Source of the DNA: Aminobacter carboxidus
Lineage (GTDB): Bacteria; Pseudomonadota; Alphaproteobacteria; Rhizobiales; Rhizobiaceae
Reading direction: 5' to 3'
DNA length: 64,000 nt
Assembly (NCBI RefSeq): GCF_014863355.1
Contig: NZ_JACZEP010000001.1
Location: 1,426,001-1,490,000, forward strand
A program made the translations under genes and the position numbers. This document shows positions 53,780 through 61,632 of this stretch, in pieces. A model generated the notes under the pieces. The model did not search any database. It saw nothing but the letters and a program-made list of their open reading frames with translations, and was not told the DNA's origin. Numbering within the stretch: position 1 is the stretch's first letter; every line of letters starts with the position of its first letter.

Positions 53780-54847
53780 TCAGTTGGCGGCGACGAGCGC
53801 CGAGACGGCCTTCAGCCGCGCTTCCGCCTCACTCACGATGCGAGCGATCAGCTCTTCGCAGCTTTCGAGCTTGTCGATCATGGCAGCAGCCTGGCCGGAA
53901 GGCAGCAGGCCGGCTTCGGTGTTGCCCTCGACCACGCCGCGCTGCACCAGCATCGGCAAGTTCGGCGCCATCACGGTCTGGGCAAAGCTGTTTTCGCTGC
54001 TCGACAGCACCTTGAGGCCGAGCTTGGCCATGGCGATCGGGCCAAGCCCGCTCTCCTTGCCCCACTGGCGGGCATATTTCATGCTCATCGCCAAGCGTGC
54101 CGGCAGGCCCATGCTTTCGAGACGCTTGATCTCGGCATTCTCAATGAAGCGCTGCGGCAGGCCGTCGACGGCCGTCGTGGTGCGGATCAGCGTCGGGTCC
54201 TTGGTGGCGAGATAGCGGTCGAGCGCCGGGCGCGGAACAGGCGACTCCTTGGTCATAAGGAAGCGCGTGCCCATGGCAATGCCGGCGGCACCATAGCTGA
54301 GGGCAGCCGCAAGGCCGCGTCCGTCGAAGAAACCGCCGGCGGCAACCACCGGGACCTTTACCGCGTCCAGCACCTGCGGCAGCAGGATGGTCGTTGGCAC
54401 CGCGCCGGTATGGCCGCCACCCTCGCCGCCCTGGACGGTGATGATGTCGGCGCCGAGCTCGACGGCCTTGATCGCGTGCTTGACCGCACCGACGGTCGGC
54501 ATGCACACCACTCCGGCATCCTTGAGCCGCTTGATGGTCTTGGCATCGGGCCCGCGGCCGTAGCTGACGGCGCGTACCTTGTGCTTGATGACGACCGAGA
54601 TGACTTCCTCGGCGTTGGGCTGGAACATGTGGAAGTTGACGCCGAAGGGCCGGTCAGTCCTGGCCTTGATGGCGAGGATCTGGTTTTCGACGTCGCCCGG
54701 TTCGGTGGTGGCGCCGGCAAAGAAGCCGAAGCCGCCGGCATTGCAGGTCGCAGCGGTGAGGTTTGCGTCGGCGACCCAGCCCATGGCCGTCTGCACGACC
54801 GGGTAGCGGCTGCCGAGGCGTTCGCACAATACGGTATGCAGGGACAT
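53780..54847 (-). CDS. ipdC: nitronate-monooxygenase-like flavoprotein, IpdC-like
   Basis: A 355-residue FMN TIM-barrel of the 2-nitropropane dioxygenase family. Motifs: YPVVQTAMGWVADANLTAATCNAGGFGF, VQGGEGGGHTG, VVAAGGFFDGRGLAAALSYGAAGIAMGTRFL. GNTEAGLLPSGQ and the following segment match my memory of M. tuberculosis IpdC (Rv3553) rather than true nitronate monooxygenases. IpdC acts with IpdF on a CoA thioester during steroid D-ring removal. The ATG at 54847 follows GAGAGA; an upstream start at 54922 is open but less likely. A half operator-like site lies about 100 bases upstream. Confidence 0.82.
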   Translation of the reverse strand: MSLHTVLCERLGSRYPVVQTAMGWVADANLTAATCNAGGFGFFAGATTEPGDVENQILAIKARTDRPFGVNFHMFQPNAEEVISVVIKHKVRAVSYGRGPDAKTIKRLKDAGVVCMPTVGAVKHAIKAVELGADIITVQGGEGGGHTGAVPTTILLPQVLDAVKVPVVAAGGFFDGRGLAAALSYGAAGIAMGTRFLMTKESPVPRPALDRYLATKDPTLIRTTTAVDGLPQRFIENAEIKRLESMGLPARLAMSMKYARQWGKESGLGPIAMAKLGLKVLSSSENSFAQTVMAPNLPMLVQRGVVEGNTEAGLLPSGQAAAMIDKLESCEELIARIVSEAEARLKAVSALVAAN

Positions 54848-54945
54848 GGGCATTCTCTCTCGCTGAAGTTCCGGCAACCGCCCTTGCTTGGGGCTTTGGG
54901 CGATCGCACTGTCTCGTTTCAAATGATGCGCCGCACAAAGTGGAA

Positions 54946-54965
54946 CATCGTCTGAATGAACTAAC
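54946..54965. promoter_or_regulatory. operator-like site, half conserved (copy B)
   Basis: Left arm CATCGTCT with spacer GAAT fits the shared palindrome; the right arm (GAACTAAC) keeps only part. It lies in the 126-base gap upstream of the ipdC-like gene, where a leftward promoter for the 49942-54847 operon would be expected. Confidence 0.35.
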
Positions 54966-54973
54966 GAAAACGA

Positions 54974-55738
54974 TCAGTAGAAGACGCGTCCGCCGTTGAC
55001 CATCAGCGTCTGGCCGGTGATGAAGCGCGACTTCTCGCTCGACAGGAAAACCACAGCGTTTGCAATGTCTTCGGGCTCGCTGAGTTCGCCGAGCGGGATC
55101 ATGTTCTTGGCCCGCTCATAGGCATCCTTGGGGATGCGCTGCATGGCGCGAGTGTTGGTCGGTCCCGGGCAGACAGCGTTGACGTTGACCTTGAACGGCC
55201 CGAGTTCGCGGGCGAGTGCGCGGGTAAAGCCGAGCACGCCGGCCTTGGCCGAGGCGTAGTCGACGGTGCCGATGTCACCGTTCATCGCCGAATCCGAGGA
55301 GATCGAGACGATCTTGCCTGAGCGACGCTCGCGCATGTCCTCGACGACCTGGCGCGTACAGGTCAGCGTGGTCATCAACGACACGCCGATCACGAACTGC
55401 AGCGTCTCGGGCTTGGCCTGCCAGAACTCGGAGTAATTCTCGCGCGCGGTCTGGCCGATGTTGTTGAGCAGGATGTCGACCGGGCCAAGTTCGCGCTTGA
55501 TGCGGGCGAAGCTGTCGACAACCACCTCCTGGTTCATCATGTCGCCGATCAGCGGCAGTGCCTTGACCTTGTGAGCGCGCACCATCTCGGCGGTTTCGGC
55601 GAGTGCCTCTGCCTCGCGGTCGAGGATCGCGACATCGGCGCCCTCCTGGGCGTAGGCGATCGCCGCCGCGCGGCCAATGCCGTTGCCGGCGCCGGTCACC
55701 ACGGCAATCTTGCCGGCGAATTGTCTCTGGTCAGTCAT
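54974..55738 (-). CDS. SDR family oxidoreductase
   Basis: A 254-residue classical SDR: TGAGNGIG cofactor motif, catalytic Ser in ISSDSAMNG and YASAKAG (Tyr-x3-Lys), C-terminal FITGQTLMVNGG. The usual NNAG is NNIG here. The overall pattern resembles cyclic hydroxyacyl-CoA dehydrogenases such as BadH (by memory). It has a GGAGGG site before the ATG and a 46-base gap from the upstream SnoaL-like gene. Probable substrate: a ring hydroxyacyl-CoA. Confidence 0.8.
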   Translation of the reverse strand: MTDQRQFAGKIAVVTGAGNGIGRAAAIAYAQEGADVAILDREAEALAETAEMVRAHKVKALPLIGDMMNQEVVVDSFARIKRELGPVDILLNNIGQTARENYSEFWQAKPETLQFVIGVSLMTTLTCTRQVVEDMRERRSGKIVSISSDSAMNGDIGTVDYASAKAGVLGFTRALARELGPFKVNVNAVCPGPTNTRAMQRIPKDAYERAKNMIPLGELSEPEDIANAVVFLSSEKSRFITGQTLMVNGGRVFY

Positions 55739-55784
55739 GTTTTCCCTCCCTGCGGAAATCCCGGTCTGTAAGCTGGTTGAGGCG

Positions 55785-56318
55785 TCAGCCGTGACGGTCG
55801 AAAAGCGTCAGTGCTCTGTAGGACAGGTCGTCTGACCCCGGCTGGCCGGGCGGGCTGCCGGCAGCAAAATCCTTGTAGGCGTCGGCGTCGACGGCGCGCT
55901 TGGTAGACCAGTCGAGCGTGATCGAGCGTCCGAGGAAACGCCACTCGCCATCGTCGCGCCTGTAGCGATCAAGGCTGCGGCTGCCGGTGATCACCTCATA
56001 GGCGTCAGGCCCGTGCGTACGGTGATAGTTGATCTTGTAGACCTCGCCCTCGGCGCGGTCGCCGTCGATCTCGAAGCTGGAGTTGACCACGTAGTGCGCA
56101 GTCGCGGCATAGCTGGACAAGGCCTTCTCGACGAAAGCCATATAGTCGTCCGGCCCGCCGCTGAACATGTCGCCATGCGCCTCGAACGCCTCGTCATGAT
56201 AAAGGCTGCGCAGCAGCTTGAAATCGCGCCGGTCGACGGCGCGCGAATAGGCCGTCACCAGCCGCCGCAGCGCATCACGCGCCGCAAGTTCGTTCAGGTT
56301 CGCCTCTCGAATGCCCAT
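55785..56318 (-). CDS. SnoaL/NTF2-like protein 2 (possible hydroxysteroid dehydratase-like)
   Basis: A 177-residue SnoaL-like protein starting at the ATG at 56318, which follows GGAGGACC. Tyr24 and Asp29 (TAYSRAVD) and His75 (ATAHYVV) reproduce the Tyr-x4-Asp and distal His spacing of BaiE-type dehydratases, and its length is close to BaiE. Other conserved parts are LYHDEAFEAHG and YKINYHRT. It sits between the SDR at 54974 and the acyl-CoA dehydrogenase pair. The reaction is inferred only. Confidence 0.75.
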   Translation of the reverse strand: MGIREANLNELAARDALRRLVTAYSRAVDRRDFKLLRSLYHDEAFEAHGDMFSGGPDDYMAFVEKALSSYAATAHYVVNSSFEIDGDRAEGEVYKINYHRTHGPDAYEVITGSRSLDRYRRDDGEWRFLGRSITLDWSTKRAVDADAYKDFAAGSPPGQPGSDDLSYRALTLFDRHG

Positions 56319-56359
56319 GCAGGTCCTCCCAAAACCTATGCCCCAATCGACCGCGGCCT

Positions 56360-57535
56360 CTACAGCTTGCCGCGCGGCTCCTTGGGCATGCCGAGCCCTT
56401 GCTCGGCGATGATGTTGAGCTGGATCTCGTTGGTGCCGCCGTAGATCGTGTCGGCGCGGGCAAACAAGAACATCTGCTGCAGCCGTTCGCGGCGCGGATC
56501 GTCTGCTACAACGTTGGCATCCATCTTCAGCACGTCCATGGCGAGGCGGCCGAGGTCGCGGTGCCAGTTCGACCACTGGTACTTGTAGGTCAGCGCCTCG
56601 CGACGCGCTTCCGCCGACTGATCGTCGCTCAAAACTCGCATGGCGAGGTAGCGCATGGCGCGCAGGCCGGTCCAGGCATACGCGACGCGCTGGCGGATGG
56701 CAGGCGAGCGGTCAGAGCCGTTCTCCCTGGCGATCTCGACGATCAGGTCAAGTTCTTGCTGGAAGCTCATCTGCTGGCCGAGCGTCGAGATGCCGCGTTC
56801 GAATCCGAGCAAGGCCATGGCGATCTTCCAGCCGTCGCCGGGCTGGCCGACCACATCCTCTGCCTTGGCGCGCGCGCCATCGAAAAACACCGAATTAAAC
56901 TCAGCGCCGCCGCCGATCTGCTTGATCGGATGGATCTCGACGTCCGGCTGGGAAAGCGGCATCAGCAGGAAGATCAAGCCATTGCGGCCGATCGAGCCCT
57001 CCTCGCACCGCGCTACGACGAAAATCCAGTCGGACAGATGCGCGAGCGAGGTCCAGACCTTCTGCCCCGACACGATCCAGTCGCCTGTTACAGGGTCGAG
57101 CTTGGCACGGGTCTTGATGTTGCCGAAGTCGGAGCCGGCGCTCGGCTCGGAATAGCCCTGGCACCAGAATTCGGTGCCGCTGAGGATGCCGGGCAGGAAG
57201 CGTTTCTTCTGTTCTTCCGTGCCGAAGGCGATCAGCGTCGGCCCCATCAGGCCTTCGCCGATATGGCCCATCCGGCCGGGCCCGCCGGCTCGACTGTACT
57301 CTTCCTGGAAGGCGATCTGCTCGGCCACCGATAGACCGCGCCCCCCATGCTCCTTTGCCCACCCCGGGCAGGTCCAGCCGCCGGCAGCCAGTTCGCGTTC
57401 CCATTCCTTGCGCAGTTCGGGCAGGGCATCGCCCTCACCCGAGCCACCGCGAAATTTCAGCTCGGCGAACTTGCCGGTGAGATGGATTGCCATCCAGTCG
57501 CGCACCTCGGTGCGGAAAGCTTCGACTCCGCTCAT
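56360..57535 (-). CDS. acyl-CoA dehydrogenase, FadE30-like
   Basis: A 391-residue flavoenzyme with the full acyl-CoA dehydrogenase fold. Signatures: GWTCPGWAKEHGGRGLS, CQGYSEPSAGSDFGNIKTRA, the INGQKVWTS-like VSGQKVWTSLAHLSDW, FERGISTLGQQ and C-terminal FARADTIYGGTNEIQLNIIAE. The pattern closely recalls M. tuberculosis FadE30 (Rv3560c), which starts oxidation of the HIP-CoA side chain and neighbours ipdF there too. It overlaps the second dehydrogenase gene by four bases (ATGA), typical of heteromeric steroid acyl-CoA dehydrogenases. Confidence 0.85.
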   Translation of the reverse strand: MSGVEAFRTEVRDWMAIHLTGKFAELKFRGGSGEGDALPELRKEWERELAAGGWTCPGWAKEHGGRGLSVAEQIAFQEEYSRAGGPGRMGHIGEGLMGPTLIAFGTEEQKKRFLPGILSGTEFWCQGYSEPSAGSDFGNIKTRAKLDPVTGDWIVSGQKVWTSLAHLSDWIFVVARCEEGSIGRNGLIFLLMPLSQPDVEIHPIKQIGGGAEFNSVFFDGARAKAEDVVGQPGDGWKIAMALLGFERGISTLGQQMSFQQELDLIVEIARENGSDRSPAIRQRVAYAWTGLRAMRYLAMRVLSDDQSAEARREALTYKYQWSNWHRDLGRLAMDVLKMDANVVADDPRRERLQQMFLFARADTIYGGTNEIQLNIIAEQGLGMPKEPRGKL

Positions 57536-58671
57536 TTGAGGCCTCCATCAGCGAAGACAGATGCGGCAATGCGGTCGAGATGCGCCTCGCGCGAACCGAG
57601 CAGCGCAGCACTGGCCTGCGCGCGCTTGAAGTAGAGATGGGGGTCATACTCCCATGTGAACCCGACGCCGCCGTGCAACTGGATCGCTTCTTCGGCAGCA
57701 CGGAACTGCAGGTCCGAAGCCAGCACTCGCGCGCCAGATACTTCCAGCGCGCTTTCGGCCGCATCCATTCCGCCCAAACCTGCAGCCGCACCGAAAACCA
57801 GCGAGCGTGCCTCGGCGATGTCGACGACGAGTTCGGCGCAGCGATGCTTGATAGCCTGGAACGAAGCGATGGTGCGGCCGAACTGCACGCGCTCGGCGAC
57901 ATAGGCGAGTGTGACATCGAGTGCGCCCTGCGCTGCGCCGAGTTGTTCGGCGGCCAGGCCGAGATTGGCGAAGGCCAGCGCCGACTGTGCTGCTGCGTCA
58001 GTGAGCCCGCCAGCGTCGATCCGCTGTGTAGTCGAGACCGCGACGCTAGCCAGCTCAAGCGAAGCGACCGGGCGCGTGCCGTCGATCACCTTGAGCGGCA
58101 GGATCACCTGTCCAGTGTCGCGTTCGAGCGCAAACAAGGCGGTCGCACCGTCCTCGAGCTGGGCCGGTACAATCACCAGATCAGCGGCGGCAAGGTCGAT
58201 CACCTGCGCTACCTTGCCAGTCAGCACGTAGCCGTCCGCCGATTTGACCGCCCTGACAGAAGTGCCCGACATCGGGTTCGCCGCGGAAAGATCGCCCAAA
58301 GCGACGGTCACGGCCATTTCACCGGCGGCAATAGCGCCAAGGTACTTTGTCTTCGCAGCCTCGCTACCGGCCGCCTCGATGAGTCGTGCCGCCATGCAAA
58401 CCGTCGACCAGAAGGGCACGCAGGCAAGGCGCGCACCGGTAAGTTCCATCAGAATCACCACTTCGGTGGCGCCGAGCCCCAACCCGCCGAACGCCTCGGG
58501 GATCGCCATGGCGCACCAGCCGAGCTCGCGCGAAATGCTCGCCCAAAGTCCGGCGTCATGGCTCGCGCCAGCATCAACGACCCGCCTGATCGCTTCGGAG
58601 GAAGACTGCTCACGCAGGAAGCGCTGGGCCTCCTCGCGGATCATCTGCTGGTCTGGTGTGAATTCGAGCAT
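57532..58671 (-). CDS. acyl-CoA dehydrogenase-like partner subunit
   Basis: A 379-residue acyl-CoA dehydrogenase-fold protein, more diverged: LEFTPDQQMIREEAQRFLREQ opening, AIPEAFGGLGLG, VQFGRTIASFQAIKHRCAELV, and C-terminal EEAIQLHGGVGFTWEYDPHLYFKRA without the usual catalytic Glu-bearing TNE segment. This fits the non-catalytic or half-active subunit of an alpha2-beta2 complex like steroid-degrading FadE pairs. The ATG at 58671 is taken because the fold starts there; an upstream extension to 58764 is open. It heads the leftward run and is divergent from the SDR at 58859. Confidence 0.83.
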   Translation of the reverse strand: MLEFTPDQQMIREEAQRFLREQSSSEAIRRVVDAGASHDAGLWASISRELGWCAMAIPEAFGGLGLGATEVVILMELTGARLACVPFWSTVCMAARLIEAAGSEAAKTKYLGAIAAGEMAVTVALGDLSAANPMSGTSVRAVKSADGYVLTGKVAQVIDLAAADLVIVPAQLEDGATALFALERDTGQVILPLKVIDGTRPVASLELASVAVSTTQRIDAGGLTDAAAQSALAFANLGLAAEQLGAAQGALDVTLAYVAERVQFGRTIASFQAIKHRCAELVVDIAEARSLVFGAAAGLGGMDAAESALEVSGARVLASDLQFRAAEEAIQLHGGVGFTWEYDPHLYFKRAQASAALLGSREAHLDRIAASVFADGGLK

Positions 58672-58761
58672 GCGGACCTGTGGCACGGATTGAGCGGCAC
58701 GTAGCGCGTGATGCGGAAACCGAAGCGCTTCATGCCGGATGCCACCGACCAGCACCAGCAA

Positions 58762-58781
58762 CATCGTCCAAATGTGGGATG
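58762..58781. promoter_or_regulatory. operator-like site (copy C)
   Basis: CATCGTCC, AAAT and GTGGGATG, in the divergent gap (58672-58858) between the acyl-CoA dehydrogenase and SDR genes. It is 16/20 identical by eye to copy A and 18/20 to copy E (60687). Confidence 0.5.
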
Positions 58782-58858
58782 CTGCTGCTTGGCCCGCCCT
58801 AGTCTACTCGGCTGAGACGGCCGACGCGAAGCGGTCGCGCATTGCACTGGAGGCGACT

Positions 58859-59626
58859 ATGGGGCTCAAGCGTTTCGACAACAAGGTGGTGCTGGTCACC
58901 GGTGCCGCATCCGGCATCGGCCGCGCTACCGCCTTGCGATTGGCCTCGGAAGGTGCCACGCTGATCCTCGCCGACCGCAATGTCGAAGGCGCTAGACAAG
59001 TCTGCGCCACGGCCAGCAGACAGTACGGCGTCCGCGCCGATGCGCTTGCCTACGACGCGGCCGACAAGCCTTCGGCGCGCAGGATGGTAGATGATGCGCT
59101 GGCCCTGCATGGCCGCCTCGATAGCCTGATCAACAACGCCGGCATCTACCGACGCGACCATTTCGCCAACCAGACCGGCGACGACTGGTCGCTGGTGTTC
59201 GGTATCAACCTCGAAAGCGTTTTCCATATCGTGCACCAGGCATTGCCGGCGTTGATCGCCTCGCGCGGCAATGTCGTGTCGACGGCGTCGACAGCCGGCC
59301 TGCAGGGCATCGCTTACGCGGCTGCCTATGCTGCCTCCAAGGCAGGCATCATCGCCATGACCAAGTCGCTGGCGACGGAATATGGGCCGAAGGGCGTGCG
59401 CTTCAACGCCATCTGTCCTGGCCGCGTGCGCACTGAGATTGGCACCGGCCTGCAACCCATCGAGGACCAGGATCCCGACATCATGGTCAAGCCGCCCAAG
59501 CTCGCCGGCAAGGAGAGCGGCGAGCCTGAGGATATCGCCAGCGCCTTCGCCTATCTCGCCTCCGACGAGGCCAGCTTCGTTACCGGCGCCGTGCTGGTGG
59601 TGGACGGCGCCCAAACCGTGGGCTGA
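58859..59626 (+). CDS. SDR family oxidoreductase
   Basis: A 255-residue classical SDR: TGAASGIG, NNAGIYRRD, catalytic Ser in STASTAG, YAASKAG and the closing FVTGAVLVVDGAQ. It starts at the ATG at 58859 with GGAGG six bases upstream; the frame is open further up without similarity. It is transcribed away from the acyl-CoA dehydrogenases and ends exactly next to the convergent SnoaL-like gene. Substrate unknown, presumably a hydroxylated ring intermediate. Confidence 0.82.
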   Translation: MGLKRFDNKVVLVTGAASGIGRATALRLASEGATLILADRNVEGARQVCATASRQYGVRADALAYDAADKPSARRMVDDALALHGRLDSLINNAGIYRRDHFANQTGDDWSLVFGINLESVFHIVHQALPALIASRGNVVSTASTAGLQGIAYAAAYAASKAGIIAMTKSLATEYGPKGVRFNAICPGRVRTEIGTGLQPIEDQDPDIMVKPPKLAGKESGEPEDIASAFAYLASDEASFVTGAVLVVDGAQTVG

Positions 59627-60040
59627 CTAACCGGCACGGAAGGTCATGTCGGTGCGCCTGTGGGCGAAGCGCCAGCCATCAGGGGTTCGGACGAAGCGGT
59701 CGAAATAGCGCCCGACGACGCGTGGCAGCGTCGCTTTTGGATCGTCGCGACTTGTTCCATGGTAGGTGAAAGTCGCCACCCCAAGCGCATTGTCGGCATC
59801 GATCACATCGATGACGATGTTGTGCGCCATGTGGATGGTGGTGTCTGTCTGCGCCTTGGCGTCGAGATAGGCGCGCATTTCGGCATGGCCCTTGAGCGGC
59901 CCCTTCCAGGTTTCCCACAAGCCGTCAGACGCCCAAAGCGCAACCAGGTCCTCGTGCTTGTAGTCGTCGACAAGCACGCAATAACGCAGCACAAGCTTGG
60001 CGCATTCGTGCTCGGCAGCGATCCGATCTGCAAGGTTCAT
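59627..60040 (-). CDS. SnoaL/NTF2-like protein 3
   Basis: A 137-residue minimal SnoaL-like domain with GGAGGATGGG before the ATG. Tyr20 and Asp25 (RYCVLVD) and His70/His73 (TIHMAHN) keep the dehydratase-type spacing. The final strands (VVGRYFDRFVRTPDGWRFAHRRTDM) are characteristic of the family. It is convergent with the SDR (adjacent stops) and divergent from the SnoaL-like gene at 60164, sharing an operator-like site with it. Confidence 0.78.
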   Translation of the reverse strand: MNLADRIAAEHECAKLVLRYCVLVDDYKHEDLVALWASDGLWETWKGPLKGHAEMRAYLDAKAQTDTTIHMAHNIVIDVIDADNALGVATFTYHGTSRDDPKATLPRVVGRYFDRFVRTPDGWRFAHRRTDMTFRAG

Positions 60041-60089
60041 CCCATCCTCCCTGAGGTCGGGCCACCGTCGCGTCAGATGAAAGCGTCTT

Positions 60090-60109
60090 CATCCTCCAAA
60101 CGAACGATG
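60090..60109. promoter_or_regulatory. operator-like site (copy D)
   Basis: CATCCTCC, AAAC and GAACGATG, one mismatch per arm from the perfect copy A. It is centred in the 123-base divergent gap between two SnoaL-like genes, where it could control both. Confidence 0.5.
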
Positions 60110-60163
60110 GCGGACGTGCCACGTCCGGCAGCTATGGAGGCTACGGCAAATGCGGAGGGTAGG

Positions 60164-60652
60164 ATGTCGGATATCGAAGCAAGATTTGCGGTGCTCGAGG
60201 CGCGCATCGCAGTGCTGGAGGACCAACTCGCCATCTACCAGCTGTTCGCCACCTACGGGCCTTCGGTCGACAGCCGAAGTGGTAGCATCACCGCGTCGCT
60301 CTGGGCCGAGGACGGAGCCTATGATTTCGGCGGCGATCCGCTCGTCGGTGCCGAAATCGTCGGCTCGCTGGTCGATATCGAACCGCATATCCATTATGTC
60401 GCCGACGGCTGCGCCCACGTGCTGAGCATGCCGCATGTCACGATCGACGGAGACAAGGCAGTGGCGACGGGCTACTCGCGTGTCTACCTCAACCAGGGCG
60501 ATCATTGGCGCGTCGAACGCGCCAGCGCCAATCGTTGGGAACTGGTGCGCGCGTCTGAGGGCTGGCGCGTCCAGAACCGCATCAACCGGCTGCTCAACGG
60601 TCAGCCTGAGGCACGCGACCTGCTGTCGAGCGGCGTGAAAGGCGATGCCTGA
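60164..60652 (+). CDS. SnoaL/NTF2-like protein 4
   Basis: A 162-residue SnoaL-like protein with a short N-terminal coiled helix (EARFAVLEARIAVLEDQLAI). Tyr31 and Asp36 (TYGPSVD) and His85 (GCAHVL) again follow the dehydratase-type spacing. The ATG at 60164 is preceded by GGAGGG at a short distance; an ATG at 60134 is an alternative. It is followed 101 bases later by an SDR gene with its own operator-like site. Function inferred only. Confidence 0.72.
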   Translation: MSDIEARFAVLEARIAVLEDQLAIYQLFATYGPSVDSRSGSITASLWAEDGAYDFGGDPLVGAEIVGSLVDIEPHIHYVADGCAHVLSMPHVTIDGDKAVATGYSRVYLNQGDHWRVERASANRWELVRASEGWRVQNRINRLLNGQPEARDLLSSGVKGDA

Positions 60653-60686
60653 CCGTGTTCCGGCCCAAGAAAACGACTCGCACTGG

Positions 60687-60706
60687 CATCGTCCGAACGT
60701 GGGATG
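60687..60706. promoter_or_regulatory. operator-like site (copy E)
   Basis: CATCGTCC, GAAC and GTGGGATG, 48 bases before the SDR ATG at 60754. It is nearly identical to copy C. Confidence 0.5.
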
Positions 60707-60753
60707 CCCGCCTGAGCCGATCCATCCATGATGACCGGCCGGGAGGACACGAA

Positions 60754-61632
60754 ATGAATACACTTCAGGGCAAGTCGGTGGTCATCACCGGCGCCGGATC
60801 TGGTCTGGGCGCAGCCTATGCGCGCCATGCCGCGCGCCTTGGTGCTGCGGTGGTCGTCAACGACATCAGCGCCCCGGCGGCGCAGGCAACAGTCGATTCG
60901 ATCTCGGCTGCCGGCGGCAAGGCCGTGGCGCATGCTGGCGACGTCTCGTCTTGGAGCTACGCCCAGTCGCTGGTCGATGCCTGCATCGACGCTTTCGGCA
61001 CTATTACCGGCATCGTCAACAATGCCGGCATCTTGCGCATCGGCAAGATCCTCGACCTCACCGAGGCCGACATGCGCCGCATGGTCGAGGTCAACCTGAT
61101 CGGCACCGCCGCCTGCGCCAGCCACGCAGCGCGACGCATGCTCGCCGCCGGCAAGGGCGGCTCGATTATCAATGTTGCCTCGGGCTCGCAAGCCGGCGAC
61201 GTCGCGCTCGGCGGCTACGGCGCCACCAAGGGCGGCGTGGCTTCGCTGACTTATAGCTGGGCGATGGAGCTGCGCGGCTCGGGCGTGCGCGTCAACGCGC
61301 TGTCGCCACTGGCCGAAACCGCAATGGCCGCCCAGAACAAGGCGTTGATGGCCGAGCAGGCAGCCAGCCGCGAGGTTCATTACGCCGCCCTGCCCGATCC
61401 GGAAATCAATGCGCCAGTCGTCAGTTTCCTGCTTTCCGACGCCGCTGCGGAGATCAATGGCCAGGTCGTGCGCATCGCCGGCAAGCAGCTGTCTTTCGTC
61501 ACCCATCCGCTGATCGCCGACCCGGTGCTCGAAGGCGATTGGGACTATGAAGCGGTTGGCGCTGCCTTCTCCGAGAAGCTGGCCGACAGGCAGCAGCCAC
61601 TCGGCCTTGGCTATGCGAGGAAGCCGATTTGA
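60754..61632 (+). CDS. SDR family oxidoreductase (hydroxysteroid-dehydrogenase-like)
   Basis: A 292-residue SDR with a perfect GGGAGG seven bases before the ATG. Motifs: TGAGSGLG, VVVNDIS (acidic residue selecting NAD), NNAGILRIGKILD, catalytic NVASGSQAG and YGATKGG. It has a C-terminal extension (about 245-292) beyond the classical fold, resembling the dehydrogenase part of peroxisomal-type multifunctional enzymes. It overlaps the next SDR by four bases (TTGA). Confidence 0.8.
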   Translation: MNTLQGKSVVITGAGSGLGAAYARHAARLGAAVVVNDISAPAAQATVDSISAAGGKAVAHAGDVSSWSYAQSLVDACIDAFGTITGIVNNAGILRIGKILDLTEADMRRMVEVNLIGTAACASHAARRMLAAGKGGSIINVASGSQAGDVALGGYGATKGGVASLTYSWAMELRGSGVRVNALSPLAETAMAAQNKALMAEQAASREVHYAALPDPEINAPVVSFLLSDAAAEINGQVVRIAGKQLSFVTHPLIADPVLEGDWDYEAVGAAFSEKLADRQQPLGLGYARKPI

